This document shows positions 43,479-52,334 of a DNA stretch of 64,000 nucleotides, piece after piece. The stretch is taken from contig NZ_QCZK02000053.1 of NCBI RefSeq assembly GCF_003347595.2, positions 62,001 to 126,000 on the forward strand, written 5' to 3'. The translations under genes were made by a program, and so were the position numbers. The notes under the pieces are model-generated. The model made no database searches and was not told the DNA's origin. It saw only the letters and a list, made by a program, of their open reading frames with translations. Numbering within the stretch: position 1 is the stretch's first letter; every line of letters begins with the position of its first letter. The DNA is from Botryobacter ruber. GTDB lineage: Bacteria > Bacteroidota > Bacteroidia > Cytophagales > Hymenobacteraceae.

Positions 43479-44123
43479 ATGAACGAGAGTACAACAATCA
43501 GAATTACAGATTCTTCCGCCAATCCGGCACCACTCGGCTTAATAGGCTTCGGTTTAACCACCATCCTGTTAAACCTCGCCAATGCAGGCCTCATCCCGTT
43601 AACCAGTATGATCATGGGAATGGGAATATTTGTAGGGGGCATCGCCCAGGTTTTTGCGGGCTTAATGGAGTGGAAGAAAAACAACACCTTCGGCACCGTC
43701 GCCTTCACCGCTTACGGCTCCTTCTGGCTTGCGCTTGTTGCTACCTGGGTTTTACCCAACATGGGCCTCGCCGAAGCAGCAGATCCCGTTTCGATGGGCT
43801 GGTTTCTCCTTTTCTGGGGGTTGTTTACCGCAGGCATGTTTGCAGGCACTTTCAGGTTAAACCGTGCCCTGCAGGTTGTGTTTGGCACCTTGACCCTGTT
43901 ATTTTTCTTATTTGCCCTGGCCGACTTTACCGGCAGCCACCAGATCAAGGTAATAGCCGGTTACGAAGGAATTGTGTGCGGACTTAGTGCGGTGTATGCC
44001 TGCCTGGCACAGGTACTAAACGAAGTCTACGGGGAAACTGTATTGCCTTTGGGAGCTGTAAAGAAACCAAAGGCCGCTAAAAAATCTGCTGTACCAGCAG
44101 CCAGAGCCTTAGCTACAGCTTAA
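43479..44123 (+). CDS. satP: Acetate/succinate transporter SatP (GPR1/FUN34/YaaH family)
   Basis: 214 aa, six membrane segments. Signature [19 protein letters not shown] (the NPAPLGL motif, about residues 14-20), then [19 protein letters not shown] and [11 protein letters not shown]. Proton- or acetate-coupled uptake at the inner membrane. The C-terminal tail is Ala/Lys-rich. Confidence 0.92.
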   Translation: MNESTTIRITDSSANPAPLGLIGFGLTTILLNLANAGLIPLTSMIMGMGIFVGGIAQVFAGLMEWKKNNTFGTVAFTAYGSFWLALVATWVLPNMGLAEAADPVSMGWFLLFWGLFTAGMFAGTFRLNRALQVVFGTLTLLFFLFALADFTGSHQIKVIAGYEGIVCGLSAVYACLAQVLNEVYGETVLPLGAVKKPKAAKKSAVPAARALATA

Positions 44124-44129
44124 TTTTTT

Positions 44130-44160
44130 CTGCTACACCCGTCACCACACCCACTGCTGC
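44130..44160 (+). repeat. REP-like unit
   Basis: CTGCTACACCCGTCACCACA then CCCACTGCTGC; forward orientation, immediately after the transporter stop. Confidence 0.65.
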
Positions 44161-44201
44161 TGGCTACCTGTACACGCGCCTTCAGACAGGCAGGAGCAGC
44201 A

Positions 44202-44249
44202 GCGCAAAAGCCTGTACCGAGCCGGAAAGCCTCGTACAGGCTTTTGCGC
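44202..44249 (+). terminator. Hairpin, probable terminator after the acetate transporter gene
   Basis: GCGCAAAAGCCTGTACCGAG (44202-44221) pairs with CTCGTACAGGCTTTTGCGC (44231-44249) apart from one bulged C. Very stable stem but no pure T-run after it. Confidence 0.6.
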
Positions 44250-44554
44250 GCTCCGGGCAGCTCTTCCTTTGGCATTTTCTGCACAACACCTCAGTAAAAC
44301 CAATTTTCCTATACCTCCCTCCTCCCGCTGAAAAAGAAGTAATTTTGCTGCCATAAACTGTACTTTACCCGTAGCAGCTTTACACCATGAAGGCTTTTTG
44401 AAAGAAATCTCCTGTTATAAGCGGCTTTCTCCTTATTTACTTTTATATTTAAATGTTATTTTCATTTATAAAACAGAAATAAATGAAAACTGCATTTTCC
44501 TGCTTAAAACCATTGTTTACATTTACCAAAGACACTCATTTAGAATTATACCAG

Positions 44555-47305
44555 ATGAAGCGTTTCTTCTTGCTACTCCCCCTCTTGTTCCTGCTTTTTG
44601 TTTCCTGCAGCAAAACTTCCGTTAGTTCCTCCAAACAGGAAGCCGTCTCCATTGTAATCCCGGAGGCTGCTCATGCCAGGCTAGCCTATGGTGCAGAACG
44701 CTTACGCACAGCCCTGGAAGAAAAAGGCTACCAGGCGCAGGTAGTAACGCAGCAGAAAGCAGCTGGGAAAGGCCGTAGAATCGTTATAACGCAGGCACAA
44801 AGTACTGCTGCACCAGCCACCACAGCCTCTGCTCCCGGTAAGGAAGGCTTTACCATCTCCTCCGATAATAACACGATGACCATTACCGGGGCCGATGCGT
44901 CCGGAGCGCTTTACGGCACGATGGAAGTAATTGAGCAGTTGGAGGAGCAGGGCCAGCTGCCTGCCACCCTACAACTCACCGACCAGCCCGAGATGGTGCT
45001 GCGCGGCACCGCCATCGGCGTTCAGAAGCCCTACTTTTTGCCGGGCCGCCACGTGTACGAATATCCTTACACCCCCGAAACGTTTCCCTGGTTTTACGAC
45101 AAGGCCCACTGGATAAAGTACCTGGACATGCTGGTGGAGAACCGCTACAACTCCCTCTACCTCTGGAACGGCCACCCCTTCGCCTCCCTCGTGCGCCTGC
45201 CGGATTATCCGTACGCTGTGGAGGTAGACGATGCTACCTTTAAGAAGAACGAAGAAATGTTCCGCTTCCTGACCGAAGAAGCCGACAAGCGCGGCATTTG
45301 GGTGATACAGATGTTCTACAACATCATCGTTTCCAAGCCATTTGCCGAACATCATAACATCAAAACTCAGGAACGCAACCGTCCCATCACGCCCCTGCTC
45401 TCCGACTACACCCGCAAATCCATCGCTGCTTTTGTGGAAAAATACCCGAACGTAGGCCTGCTCATTACCCTAGGCGAAGCCATGGAAGGCGTAGGCCAGG
45501 ACGATGTAGACTGGTTCACGAAAACGATTATTCCGGGTGTGCAGGACGGGCTGAAGGCGATTGGCCAGACCACGGAACCACCCATCGTCCTACGCGCCCA
45601 CGACACCGACGCCCCCCGCGTGATGAAAGCGGCGCTGCCCCTGTACAAGAACCTCTACACCATGGCCAAGTACAACGGCGAAGCCCTCACCACCTACACC
45701 CCGCGTGGCAAATGGGCCGAACTGCACCGTACCCTGAGCAGAATCGGCACCGTACATGTGCAAAACGTACACATCCTGGCCAACCTGGAACCTTTCCGCT
45801 ACAGTTCACCGGACTTCATCCAGAAATCGGTGAAAGCCATGCACGAGATTTACGAGTCGAACGGGCTGCACCTCTACCCGCAGGCATCTTACTGGGACTG
45901 GCCTTATGCTGCCGATAAAACCGACGAGCGCCTGCTGCAGGTAGACCGCGACTGGATGTGGTACAAAGCCTGGGCTCGCTACGCCTGGGATTCCAAACGC
46001 AACCGCCAGCAGGAAGTCGCCTATTGGTCGCGCGAACTGGGCGATGTGTTTGGCATGCAACCGGAAAACGGAAAGCATGTGCTGGAAGCCCACGAGCAGG
46101 CGGGCGAGATTTCGCCTAAACTGCTCCGCCGCTACGGCATCACCGACGGCAACCGCCAGACGCTCACGCTGGGCATGCTCATGACACAGCTCATCAACCC
46201 CTACCGCTACGGCCTGTTCACGCTGCTCTATGAGTCGGAAGCACCGGAAGGCGAAATGATTATCGAGTATGCGGAGAAGGAATGGAAAAAGGAGCCGCAC
46301 ATCGGCGAAACCCCGATTCAGGTAGCCAACGAGGTAGTAGCCCACGGACGCAAAGCCGTAGAAGCCATCGAAAAAGCGTCGGGGGCAGTTACTAAAAACA
46401 AAGAAGAATTTGAGCGCCTGAAAAACGACATGTACTGCTACAACGCCCTGGCCAACCACTACGCCGAAAAAGCACGGGCAGCGGTGCAGGTGCTGCAGTA
46501 CAAATATTCAAACAACATTTCGGACCTTGAAGCAGCACTGCCGCACCTGGAGCGCAGCGTGCAGCACTACCGCGACCTGACCAAGCTGACCAAAGACACC
46601 TACCTGTACGCCAACAGCATGCAGACCTACATGCGTAAAATTCCGCTTCGCGGCGCAGACGCCACGTATATTCACTGGGATGAGCTGCTGCCGGTGTACG
46701 AAAAGGAGCTGGCTACTTTCAAAAGAAGCATCGATTCCCTTCGAACGGCAAAAGCGGCAGGTCCGCGCAAAATTGTACCTTTCAAAAATGTGCCGGTCAC
46801 CATCCACTCTAAAACTGAAGGTGCTTACACGGTAGCCTCCGGTCAGCAGATTTTTTCAGATACTGTGGTACGCATCACCGCCGTGGCTCCAGAACTTCAG
46901 GGCCTGAAAGGCATCCGGTACTCCAGGGAAAAACAAATCAAAGAAGGCACCAGCATCCGCTTTACCACCAGCAAACCCGTGAAGCTGCTGGTAGGCTACT
47001 TCAATAAGAAAACGGCCGCTTTCGCTGCTCCCGATACCACTTTTGCCAAAGCCCCCGAACTGGAAACCGACGCCAGCGCCAACGACTACGGCCAAAGTGA
47101 CATCCGCATCTCAAACGCCGTCGTGGCCGGCGACATGCCACCGGTTAATGTACACTCATATTACTTCAAACCCGGCACCCACACCCTCAACCTCCCGAAG
47201 GGCGCTTTACTGCTCCTCGGCTTCATGGACGGCGACCGTGAAATAAAAATACACAATGCCGGACTGGCCGGTGGCGGGAATGACATTGACTGGCTGTTTG
47301 AGTAG
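44555..47305 (+). CDS. Large lipoprotein, probable glycoside hydrolase with alpha-glucuronidase-like N-terminal and TIM-barrel domains
   Basis: 916 aa from ATG 44555, chosen because it gives a lipoprotein signal (LFLLFVSC); the frame is open from 44483. N-terminal alpha/beta domain like that before GH20/GH67 barrels (about 40-160, ending GASGALYGTMEVIEQL), then a barrel-like catalytic region (HWIKYLDMLVENRYNSLYLW, LLITLGEAMEGVGQDD, YPQASYWDWPYA), helical domain, and a C-terminal beta domain. The Glu in TLGEAMEG is a candidate catalytic residue. Substrate unknown. A linker of residues STAAPATTASAPG is encoded by an in-frame REP-like unit. Confidence 0.6.
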   Translation: MKRFFLLLPLLFLLFVSCSKTSVSSSKQEAVSIVIPEAAHARLAYGAERLRTALEEKGYQAQVVTQQKAAGKGRRIVITQAQSTAAPATTASAPGKEGFTISSDNNTMTITGADASGALYGTMEVIEQLEEQGQLPATLQLTDQPEMVLRGTAIGVQKPYFLPGRHVYEYPYTPETFPWFYDKAHWIKYLDMLVENRYNSLYLWNGHPFASLVRLPDYPYAVEVDDATFKKNEEMFRFLTEEADKRGIWVIQMFYNIIVSKPFAEHHNIKTQERNRPITPLLSDYTRKSIAAFVEKYPNVGLLITLGEAMEGVGQDDVDWFTKTIIPGVQDGLKAIGQTTEPPIVLRAHDTDAPRVMKAALPLYKNLYTMAKYNGEALTTYTPRGKWAELHRTLSRIGTVHVQNVHILANLEPFRYSSPDFIQKSVKAMHEIYESNGLHLYPQASYWDWPYAADKTDERLLQVDRDWMWYKAWARYAWDSKRNRQQEVAYWSRELGDVFGMQPENGKHVLEAHEQAGEISPKLLRRYGITDGNRQTLTLGMLMTQLINPYRYGLFTLLYESEAPEGEMIIEYAEKEWKKEPHIGETPIQVANEVVAHGRKAVEAIEKASGAVTKNKEEFERLKNDMYCYNALANHYAEKARAAVQVLQYKYSNNISDLEAALPHLERSVQHYRDLTKLTKDTYLYANSMQTYMRKIPLRGADATYIHWDELLPVYEKELATFKRSIDSLRTAKAAGPRKIVPFKNVPVTIHSKTEGAYTVASGQQIFSDTVVRITAVAPELQGLKGIRYSREKQIKEGTSIRFTTSKPVKLLVGYFNKKTAAFAAPDTTFAKAPELETDASANDYGQSDIRISNAVVAGDMPPVNVHSYYFKPGTHTLNLPKGALLLLGFMDGDREIKIHNAGLAGGGNDIDWLFE
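44805..44835 (+). repeat. REP-like unit inside a coding sequence
   Basis: CTGCTGCACCAGCCACCACA then GCCTCTGCTCC. Identical over all 31 nt to the intergenic unit at 50929-50959. It lies in frame in the 44555-47305 gene and encodes a flexible Ala/Thr/Pro/Ser linker. Confidence 0.85.
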
Positions 47306-47586
47306 GTTGAGTAGGTAAAATGGCGCGGGCGTCCTCGCCCGTGTCTACTATTCCGAGGCCTTTGGCCGCCGTGAAACACGAAATTCCTAAAGTTTTTATA
47401 AAGATTTCTGCCCTCAGACACTCGCAGGAGCTGCGCACACTGCGAGGTCTTTTGAAAGTGTCAATGGTACCGAAGGGAGAGATCTGGTAATTTGCACTGT
47501 TTACAAAACCCGAATGCCCGCTGGAGCGACATGGTCCGCTGGAACAGGTTGTTTAGTTTAGTTGAGTAGAGAGGAATGTTTGGAAA

Positions 47587-47633
47587 AAAAGAGAAAGGCA
47601 GTGAGGTTGATCAGCTCACTGCCTTTCTCTTTT
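47587..47633. terminator. Strong bidirectional terminator
   Basis: AAAAGAGAAAGGCAGTGAG (47587-47605) is the exact complement of CTCACTGCCTTTCTCTTTT (47615-47633), loop of 9 nt. A-run left and T-run right allow it to serve both convergent genes. Confidence 0.9.
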
Positions 47634-47735
47634 CTGCTTCAAGTTTCCAACTTGGAGCTTTTTATCGTGAAAGCTTTCAGCTTTCGTGTCGGAATTTACC
47701 TGTTTCCAAACTCTGGCATGTAAAAAACTTGCTTT

Positions 47736-47844
47736 CGCTAGTGCGAGCTTGTTGCTCGTACTTACAGCAGTCTTGTTGCCTTGAGCTACTTGTATTTGGA
47801 TTCCAAAGTATTAAGAAAGTACGAGCTACAAGCTCGCACTAGCG
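47736..47844. repeat. Long inverted repeat (28-nt arms)
   Basis: Arms 47736-47763 and 47817-47844, left arm CGCTAGTGCGAGCTTGTTGC then TCGTACTT; the right arm is its complement with one mismatch in the inner part. 53 nt between the arms. Confidence 0.75.
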
Positions 47845-47898
47845 CACCTGTTTTTGATTCTTCCGAACAAAATTAGCCATCAATGGATTTTCCCAACT

Positions 47899-49419
47899 CT
47901 AATAATTATCATCATCCTCCTCCCCAAACGACGGCATGGTGAACATGCCGCTGAGCAGGTCTTTGAACTGCAGCCCGGTAGTGAGCTTGTTTTTGCTGAG
48001 CTGGCTGTGTTCGGCCAGGCCGTGCAGCGCAAACTCCATCAGGAAGAGCTTTTCTTTCTCGTCTGCTTTCGGTTGCTGTTTTTCTACCAGCTCTGCCAGG
48101 CCGGGAACATTTTGTAAAGCTGTTTTGTAATCCGCATCCGACGCGTCGTTCAGGATATCCAGCGTATTGCCGTCGCTAAACCAGCCAACAATTTTCTTGT
48201 AAGGGCTCGGCGTGTTCTTTGCTTTCTTGGCTTTGTCCGGGTCGGGGAAGTATTTCAGGAATTGGGTGCGGATGGCTTTTCCCATCAGGATTTGCGCCAC
48301 ATGCCCGGCTCCCTCCTGCTCGCCTTCGTATACCAGCTCCACTTTACCGGTTACCGACGGGATGGTGCTCATAAAATCCGACACGCGAATATAAGTACTG
48401 GTCTCGCCGTTCATCAGCGCCCGGCGCTCGGCAGCGCTCACCAGGTTCTCGAAAGCAGAGATGGTTAAACGGGCAGACACGCCACTTTTGGCATCCACAT
48501 ATTCACTCTCACGGGCTTCAAAGGCAATCTGCTCTACCAGGTCGCTTACCAGTTCGTTTGTCTGTACCAGTTTCTCCTGCTCTTTTTTGATGTGCGCCTC
48601 CTGCTTCGTAATCTTCCGGCCCACCTCAATGGTTTTAGGGTAGTGCGTGATAATCTGGCTATCGATGCGGTCCTTGAGCGGCGTGACGATGGAGCCACGG
48701 TTGGTATAGTCTTCAGGGTTGGCCGTGAAAATGAACTGGATGTCGAGCGGCAGGCGCACCTTAAAGCCACGAATCTGGATATCGCCTTCCTGCAGGATGT
48801 TGAACAGTGCCACTTGGATGCGTGCCTGCAAATCGGGCAGCTCGTTTATCACGAAAATGCCGCGGTGCGAACGGGGTATCAACCCAAAGTGAATTACGCG
48901 CTCGTCGGAATACGGCAGCTTCAGGGTAGCCGCTTTAATCGGGTCCGCATCGCCAATAAGGTCAGCTACCGACACGTCAGGGGTAGCCAGTTTTTCGGTG
49001 TAGCGGTCGCTGCGGTGAAGCCAAGAGATAGGAGTATCGTCGCCGTGCTCGTGCACGTAATCTTTGGCGTAGCGCGACAGCGGGTGCAGCGGGTCATCGT
49101 TCAGCTCCGAGCCCTGCACCACAGGAATGTACTCGTCCAGCAAATCCACCATCATGCGGGCAATACGGGTTTTGGCCTGCCCCCGCAAGCCCAGCAGGTT
49201 CACGTGATGCATCGACAGGATAGCCCGCTGCATATCCGGAATAACCGTTTCTTCATAGCCCCAGATGCCCGGAAACACCTCCTCTTTCTGCTGCAGCTTC
49301 TGGATAAGGTTGTGGCGCAGTTCCTGTTTTACGGTTTGTGGTTTGTAGCCGGCTGCTTTCAACTGGCCCAGTGTTTTTATCTTGAGTAAGTTTTCGGATG
49401 GGATGTCTTTATAACGCAT
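47899..49419 (-). CDS. MoxR/ChlI-like AAA+ ATPase
   Basis: 506 aa. AAA+ core in about residues 60-340: Walker A LLGLRGQAKTR (variant of GxxGxGKT), Walker B region GIFVINELPDLQARIQVALF, sensor-like FTANPEDYTNRGSIVTPLKDRI. Resembles magnesium-chelatase subunit I/MoxR ATPases that work with a VWA partner. The VWA gene lies just upstream in the same direction. Probable chaperone-like pair; target unknown. Confidence 0.85.
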   Translation of the reverse strand: MRYKDIPSENLLKIKTLGQLKAAGYKPQTVKQELRHNLIQKLQQKEEVFPGIWGYEETVIPDMQRAILSMHHVNLLGLRGQAKTRIARMMVDLLDEYIPVVQGSELNDDPLHPLSRYAKDYVHEHGDDTPISWLHRSDRYTEKLATPDVSVADLIGDADPIKAATLKLPYSDERVIHFGLIPRSHRGIFVINELPDLQARIQVALFNILQEGDIQIRGFKVRLPLDIQFIFTANPEDYTNRGSIVTPLKDRIDSQIITHYPKTIEVGRKITKQEAHIKKEQEKLVQTNELVSDLVEQIAFEARESEYVDAKSGVSARLTISAFENLVSAAERRALMNGETSTYIRVSDFMSTIPSVTGKVELVYEGEQEGAGHVAQILMGKAIRTQFLKYFPDPDKAKKAKNTPSPYKKIVGWFSDGNTLDILNDASDADYKTALQNVPGLAELVEKQQPKADEKEKLFLMEFALHGLAEHSQLSKNKLTTGLQFKDLLSGMFTMPSFGEEDDDNY

Positions 49420-49465
49420 GTAGTTTTTGTTATTTCTTTCGGATGAAAAATAAATGGCGTGTTTC

Positions 49466-49556
49466 TGTCTGAATCAGGATTTACAGAATTATTAAATTTT
49501 CAGGATTTGTTCTGCATCCTGTTAATCCAAAAATCCTGTAAATCCTGATTCAGACA
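49466..49556. repeat. Inverted repeat with 21-nt perfect arms
   Basis: Left arm 49466-49486 (begins TGTCTGAATCAGGATTTACA) and right arm 49536-49556, exact reverse complements. 49 nt between them holds further AGGATT/AATCC copies. It lies between the MoxR-like and VWA genes. Confidence 0.75.
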
Positions 49557-49561
49557 AACCT

Positions 49562-50674
49562 CTAAAACGTCTTCCGCCTGTTCTGCTTATAATCCCGGAA
49601 CACCATGTGGCCCAGACCTTTCAGGCTGCTGTAGTAGGCCTGGCCGTTGTTAACTTTCGTGAACTCGTCTACGAACTGCTGCAGGTAAGGGTCGGAGGCA
49701 ATCATGAACGTGGTGATGGGAATTTTTAGTTTGCGGCACTGGGCGGCCAGGTTGATAGTTTTGTTTACCACTTTGCGGTCCAGGCCGAAGCTGTTTTTGT
49801 AGTAGCGGGTTCCTTCTTTCAGGCAGGTGGGTTTGCCGTCGGTAATCATGAAGATCTGCTTGTTGGGCGTTTTGCGCTTCCGCAGCAGGTCCATCGCCAG
49901 TTCCAGCCCTGCCACCGTGTTGGTGTGGTAAGGGCCCACCTCCAGGTAAGGCAAATCCTTGATCTCTATCTGCCAGGCATCGTTACCGAACACAATCACG
50001 TCCAGAAAATCTTTCGGGTACTTCTGCTTGACCAGCTCGGCCAGTGCCATGGCTACTTTTTTGGCAGGCGTGATGCGGTCTTCGCCATAGAGGATCATGG
50101 AGTGCGAAATATCGATCATGAGCACCGTGGCGGCCTGCGTTTTATGCTCCGTCTCGGTTACTTCCAGGTCCTGCTCCGTGAGCATAAAGTCGGAAAGGCC
50201 GTGGTTTATCTGGGCATTGCGCAGCGAGTCGGTCATGGAAATTTGCTCCAGGGAATCGCCGAAACGGTATTCGCGCATGTCGGTACTGGCCTCATCACCC
50301 GCACCGGTATGCGGAGTGGCATGGCTCCCTTTGCCCCCTTTCTTCAGCTTACCGAAAATTTCTTCCAGGGCACTTTTCCGGATGCTCTGCTCGCCTTTGG
50401 CACTTATTTTTAAGCCACCTTTTTTCTGGGGATCGTCGTCGAGGTAACCATTCTTTTTCAGGTCCTCTATAAAATCGCCCATGCCGTAGCTGTCGGAGGT
50501 GAGGCCGTACTGCTTGTCGAGCGAGTTCATCCACGACAGCGCTTCCGCCACATCGCCGGAGGTAATGGTTATCAACTGCAAAAAAATCTTCAGCAACGAC
50601 TCAAAGCCTGGCTTATCGTCCTGCGGTGGTACATAATCTGAAAAACGGAATCCTACACTCATATTCTGATACAT
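49562..50674 (-). CDS. VWA-domain protein (ChlD-like partner of the MoxR-like ATPase)
   Basis: 370 aa. N-terminal helical half (about 1-165), then a von Willebrand A domain: MIDISHSM (MIDAS DxSxS), a conserved Thr region TNTVAGLELAMDLL and MITDGKPT. A complete MIDAS is present, so Mg-dependent partner binding is expected. Its stop is 143 bp from the start of the ATPase gene, with an inverted repeat between them. Confidence 0.87.
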   Translation of the reverse strand: MYQNMSVGFRFSDYVPPQDDKPGFESLLKIFLQLITITSGDVAEALSWMNSLDKQYGLTSDSYGMGDFIEDLKKNGYLDDDPQKKGGLKISAKGEQSIRKSALEEIFGKLKKGGKGSHATPHTGAGDEASTDMREYRFGDSLEQISMTDSLRNAQINHGLSDFMLTEQDLEVTETEHKTQAATVLMIDISHSMILYGEDRITPAKKVAMALAELVKQKYPKDFLDVIVFGNDAWQIEIKDLPYLEVGPYHTNTVAGLELAMDLLRKRKTPNKQIFMITDGKPTCLKEGTRYYKNSFGLDRKVVNKTINLAAQCRKLKIPITTFMIASDPYLQQFVDEFTKVNNGQAYYSSLKGLGHMVFRDYKQNRRKTF

Positions 50675-50740
50675 TAACTAAACTGCTGCTTACAGCAGCC
50701 ATACGCTACAAACTCCACTACACTTACGTCCTTTCTCTTA

Positions 50741-50900
50741 TACCAAATAGTAAAAAGGTCCTTCCATTATGATTCGGCTTTTAGCAGATGTTTCTCCAGC
50801 TAGCCCACACGATCCCCCGAATCAAGTTCGGGATTTTCAACCTCCGGGATGACAGGAGGAAGAAATAGTTATATGGAAGCAACTAAATAATACTATGTAA
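50741..50900. repeat. MITE-like intergenic repeat, copy 3
   Basis: Longest copy of the family. CTTCCATTATGATTC at 50761-50775 and TATATGGAAGC near 50870 are the inverted ends. The middle holds a nested palindrome, GATCCCCCGAATCAAGTTCG followed by GGAT, absent from copies 1 and 2. Confidence 0.75.
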
Positions 50901-50928
50901 TATTAGCCACTTTTATGCAACTTTAATT

Positions 50929-50959
50929 CTGCTGCACCAGCCACCACAGCCTCTGCTCC
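50929..50959 (+). repeat. REP-like unit
   Basis: 31 nt identical to the unit embedded in the coding sequence at 44805-44835. Confidence 0.85.
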
Positions 50960-51115
50960 TTCCGGGCTCCAGTCGAAGCAGAAGGTGGGGTGGTAATACA
51001 TACGAAATAATCTACTAAAATTTTAGCAAACAGAAAAACTATTCCGGCTTGTATTGAAAAGATGGCAGATGAACCTAAAGAACATTCCGCCTACCTTTTT
51101 GTTTGGAACTGGCAT

Positions 51116-51160
51116 AAAAACACAGAAGCCTGCTACAAGTGTAACAGGCTTCTGTGTTTT
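51116..51160 (-). terminator. Terminator of the acyl-ACP desaturase gene
   Basis: On the minus strand AAAACACAGAAGCCTG pairs with CAGGCTTCTGTGTTTT (12-nt loop), 17 bp beyond the stop. Confidence 0.88.
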
Positions 51161-51176
51161 ATAGATCTATGTTGGA

Positions 51177-52154
51177 CTAATCTATCCAGCGGAATTTATA
51201 CTCGAGCGTCGGCGCCTTCATGCGATCGGCTACACGCTTTAGCCTGTTTGGTAAGGCCATCACATAATCCCGGGCTCGTTCGCCAGCCTCGTTCAGTCCA
51301 CCAATGCTTTCGATTTTCCAGTCCTTAATCAGTTCGTCGAGGATGTTGGTATAATCGGAAGCGGTATAAACGCCGATGCGTTGGGCAGCATCTGTAAAAT
51401 GGCCGAAAGTTTTGCCAACTTCCACACCCAGTTCGCGCATGTAGTGGGCAGGCATTACGATCTTTTTACGCATCATGTCTTCAAAAGCCAGCATCATCTC
51501 GCTTGGGTCGGCTTCAAATATTTTTCCTACAAATGCCTTGTACGCTTTGGCATGACGGGCTTCGTCGGCGGCTACGTGTCCGCAGAGCTTTGCCAGCACG
51601 GCATCGCCCTGTTTCTTGGCAATCTGGGCTACGCGGCGGTGCGAAATATTGGTGGCTGTTTCCTGGAAACTGGTGTAAACAAAACTGCGGTAGGGGTCGT
51701 GGTCGGTTTGTATGTCGAAACCGTCGGCAATCAGGTACTGGGTAGAGGCTTCCATTTCGCGCATGTTGATGCGGCCTGTCAGGTACAGGTAGCGGTTCAG
51801 CAGATCGCCGTGGCGGTTTTCCTCGGCTGTCCAGCTGCGGTTCCAGCGCATCCAGGGGCTGTCCGGATTTTTAGACAAACCTTCTATCTGCATCAGCCAG
51901 CTTTCGTAAGTAGGAAGCGCTTCTTCTGTAATGGTATCGCCTACCAGCACAGCCAGTAAGTCGTAAGACAAATCGCGGGCACGTTCCTGCAGATTTTTAA
52001 TCTCGGAGAAAAAGTTTTCAACGCGGGCATCCGGAAGCAAGTCGGCTGGTTGCCAGCTTTCTTCAACCGTTTTCATAAATTCAGTATACTTCTCGTATAC
52101 GAAATCTTCCATCCATTTTAATACTTCGTTCCGTGAGGCGACAGCTGTAATCAT
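51177..52154 (-). CDS. Acyl-ACP desaturase (ferritin-like di-iron)
   Basis: 325 aa soluble stearoyl-ACP-type desaturase. Di-iron ligands visible in EENRHG (about residue 110) and DEARHAKAYK (about 198), i.e. two ExxH motifs, with further helices YEKYTEFMKTVEESW before and after. Introduces a double bond into acyl-ACP. Located next to no other lipid gene; a candidate -7 motif lies 24 bp upstream. Confidence 0.9.
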   Translation of the reverse strand: MITAVASRNEVLKWMEDFVYEKYTEFMKTVEESWQPADLLPDARVENFFSEIKNLQERARDLSYDLLAVLVGDTITEEALPTYESWLMQIEGLSKNPDSPWMRWNRSWTAEENRHGDLLNRYLYLTGRINMREMEASTQYLIADGFDIQTDHDPYRSFVYTSFQETATNISHRRVAQIAKKQGDAVLAKLCGHVAADEARHAKAYKAFVGKIFEADPSEMMLAFEDMMRKKIVMPAHYMRELGVEVGKTFGHFTDAAQRIGVYTASDYTNILDELIKDWKIESIGGLNEAGERARDYVMALPNRLKRVADRMKAPTLEYKFRWID

Positions 52155-52177
52155 TTCTTAATTAATATTATAAACGT

Positions 52178-52185
52178 CAAATATA
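52178..52185 (-). promoter_or_regulatory. Candidate -7 promoter element for the desaturase gene
   Basis: Reads TATATTTG on the minus strand, exact TAnnTTTG match, 24 bp upstream of the ATG. Confidence 0.45.
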
Positions 52186-52334
52186 CTTAAATAAACCAAT
52201 ATCATGGTAAGGAATAAGAAAATACTAACATCTGTTTTTCGTCTCCTCCTGAATACCGGGAGTTTATACTTACGTAAAACCGCCAGGTATGTCAGATAAA
52301 TTATCAGTTTATGTTTGTTAATTCCGGACAGCGT

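Larger units (their letters stand above)
44124..44554. other. 431-bp intergenic region with a REP-like unit and a strong hairpin
   Basis: Contains the REP-like unit at 44130-44160 and the hairpin at 44202-44249. The rest, up to the lipoprotein start, is AT-rich and probably carries the promoter of the next gene. Confidence 0.55.
47306..47898. other. 593-bp intergenic region between convergent genes
   Basis: Contains the strong terminator at 47587-47633 and the inverted repeat pair 47736-47763 / 47817-47844. No convincing coding frame. The first 150 bp hold GC-rich sequence without recognisable structure. Confidence 0.6.
50675..51176. other. 502-bp intergenic region with repeats and terminator
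   Basis: Holds MITE-like copy 3 (50741-50900), a REP-like unit (50929-50959) and the desaturase terminator (51116-51160). A short frame starting at 51062 has no recognisable features. Confidence 0.6.

Noticed and set aside
47576-47842. Plus-strand frame of 88 codons between the GH-like and MoxR-like genes
   Set aside because: Consists of the terminator hairpin and the inverted repeat arms.
51062-51328. Plus-strand frame starting near the desaturase terminator
   Set aside because: Spans the terminator and runs antisense into the desaturase gene; no features.
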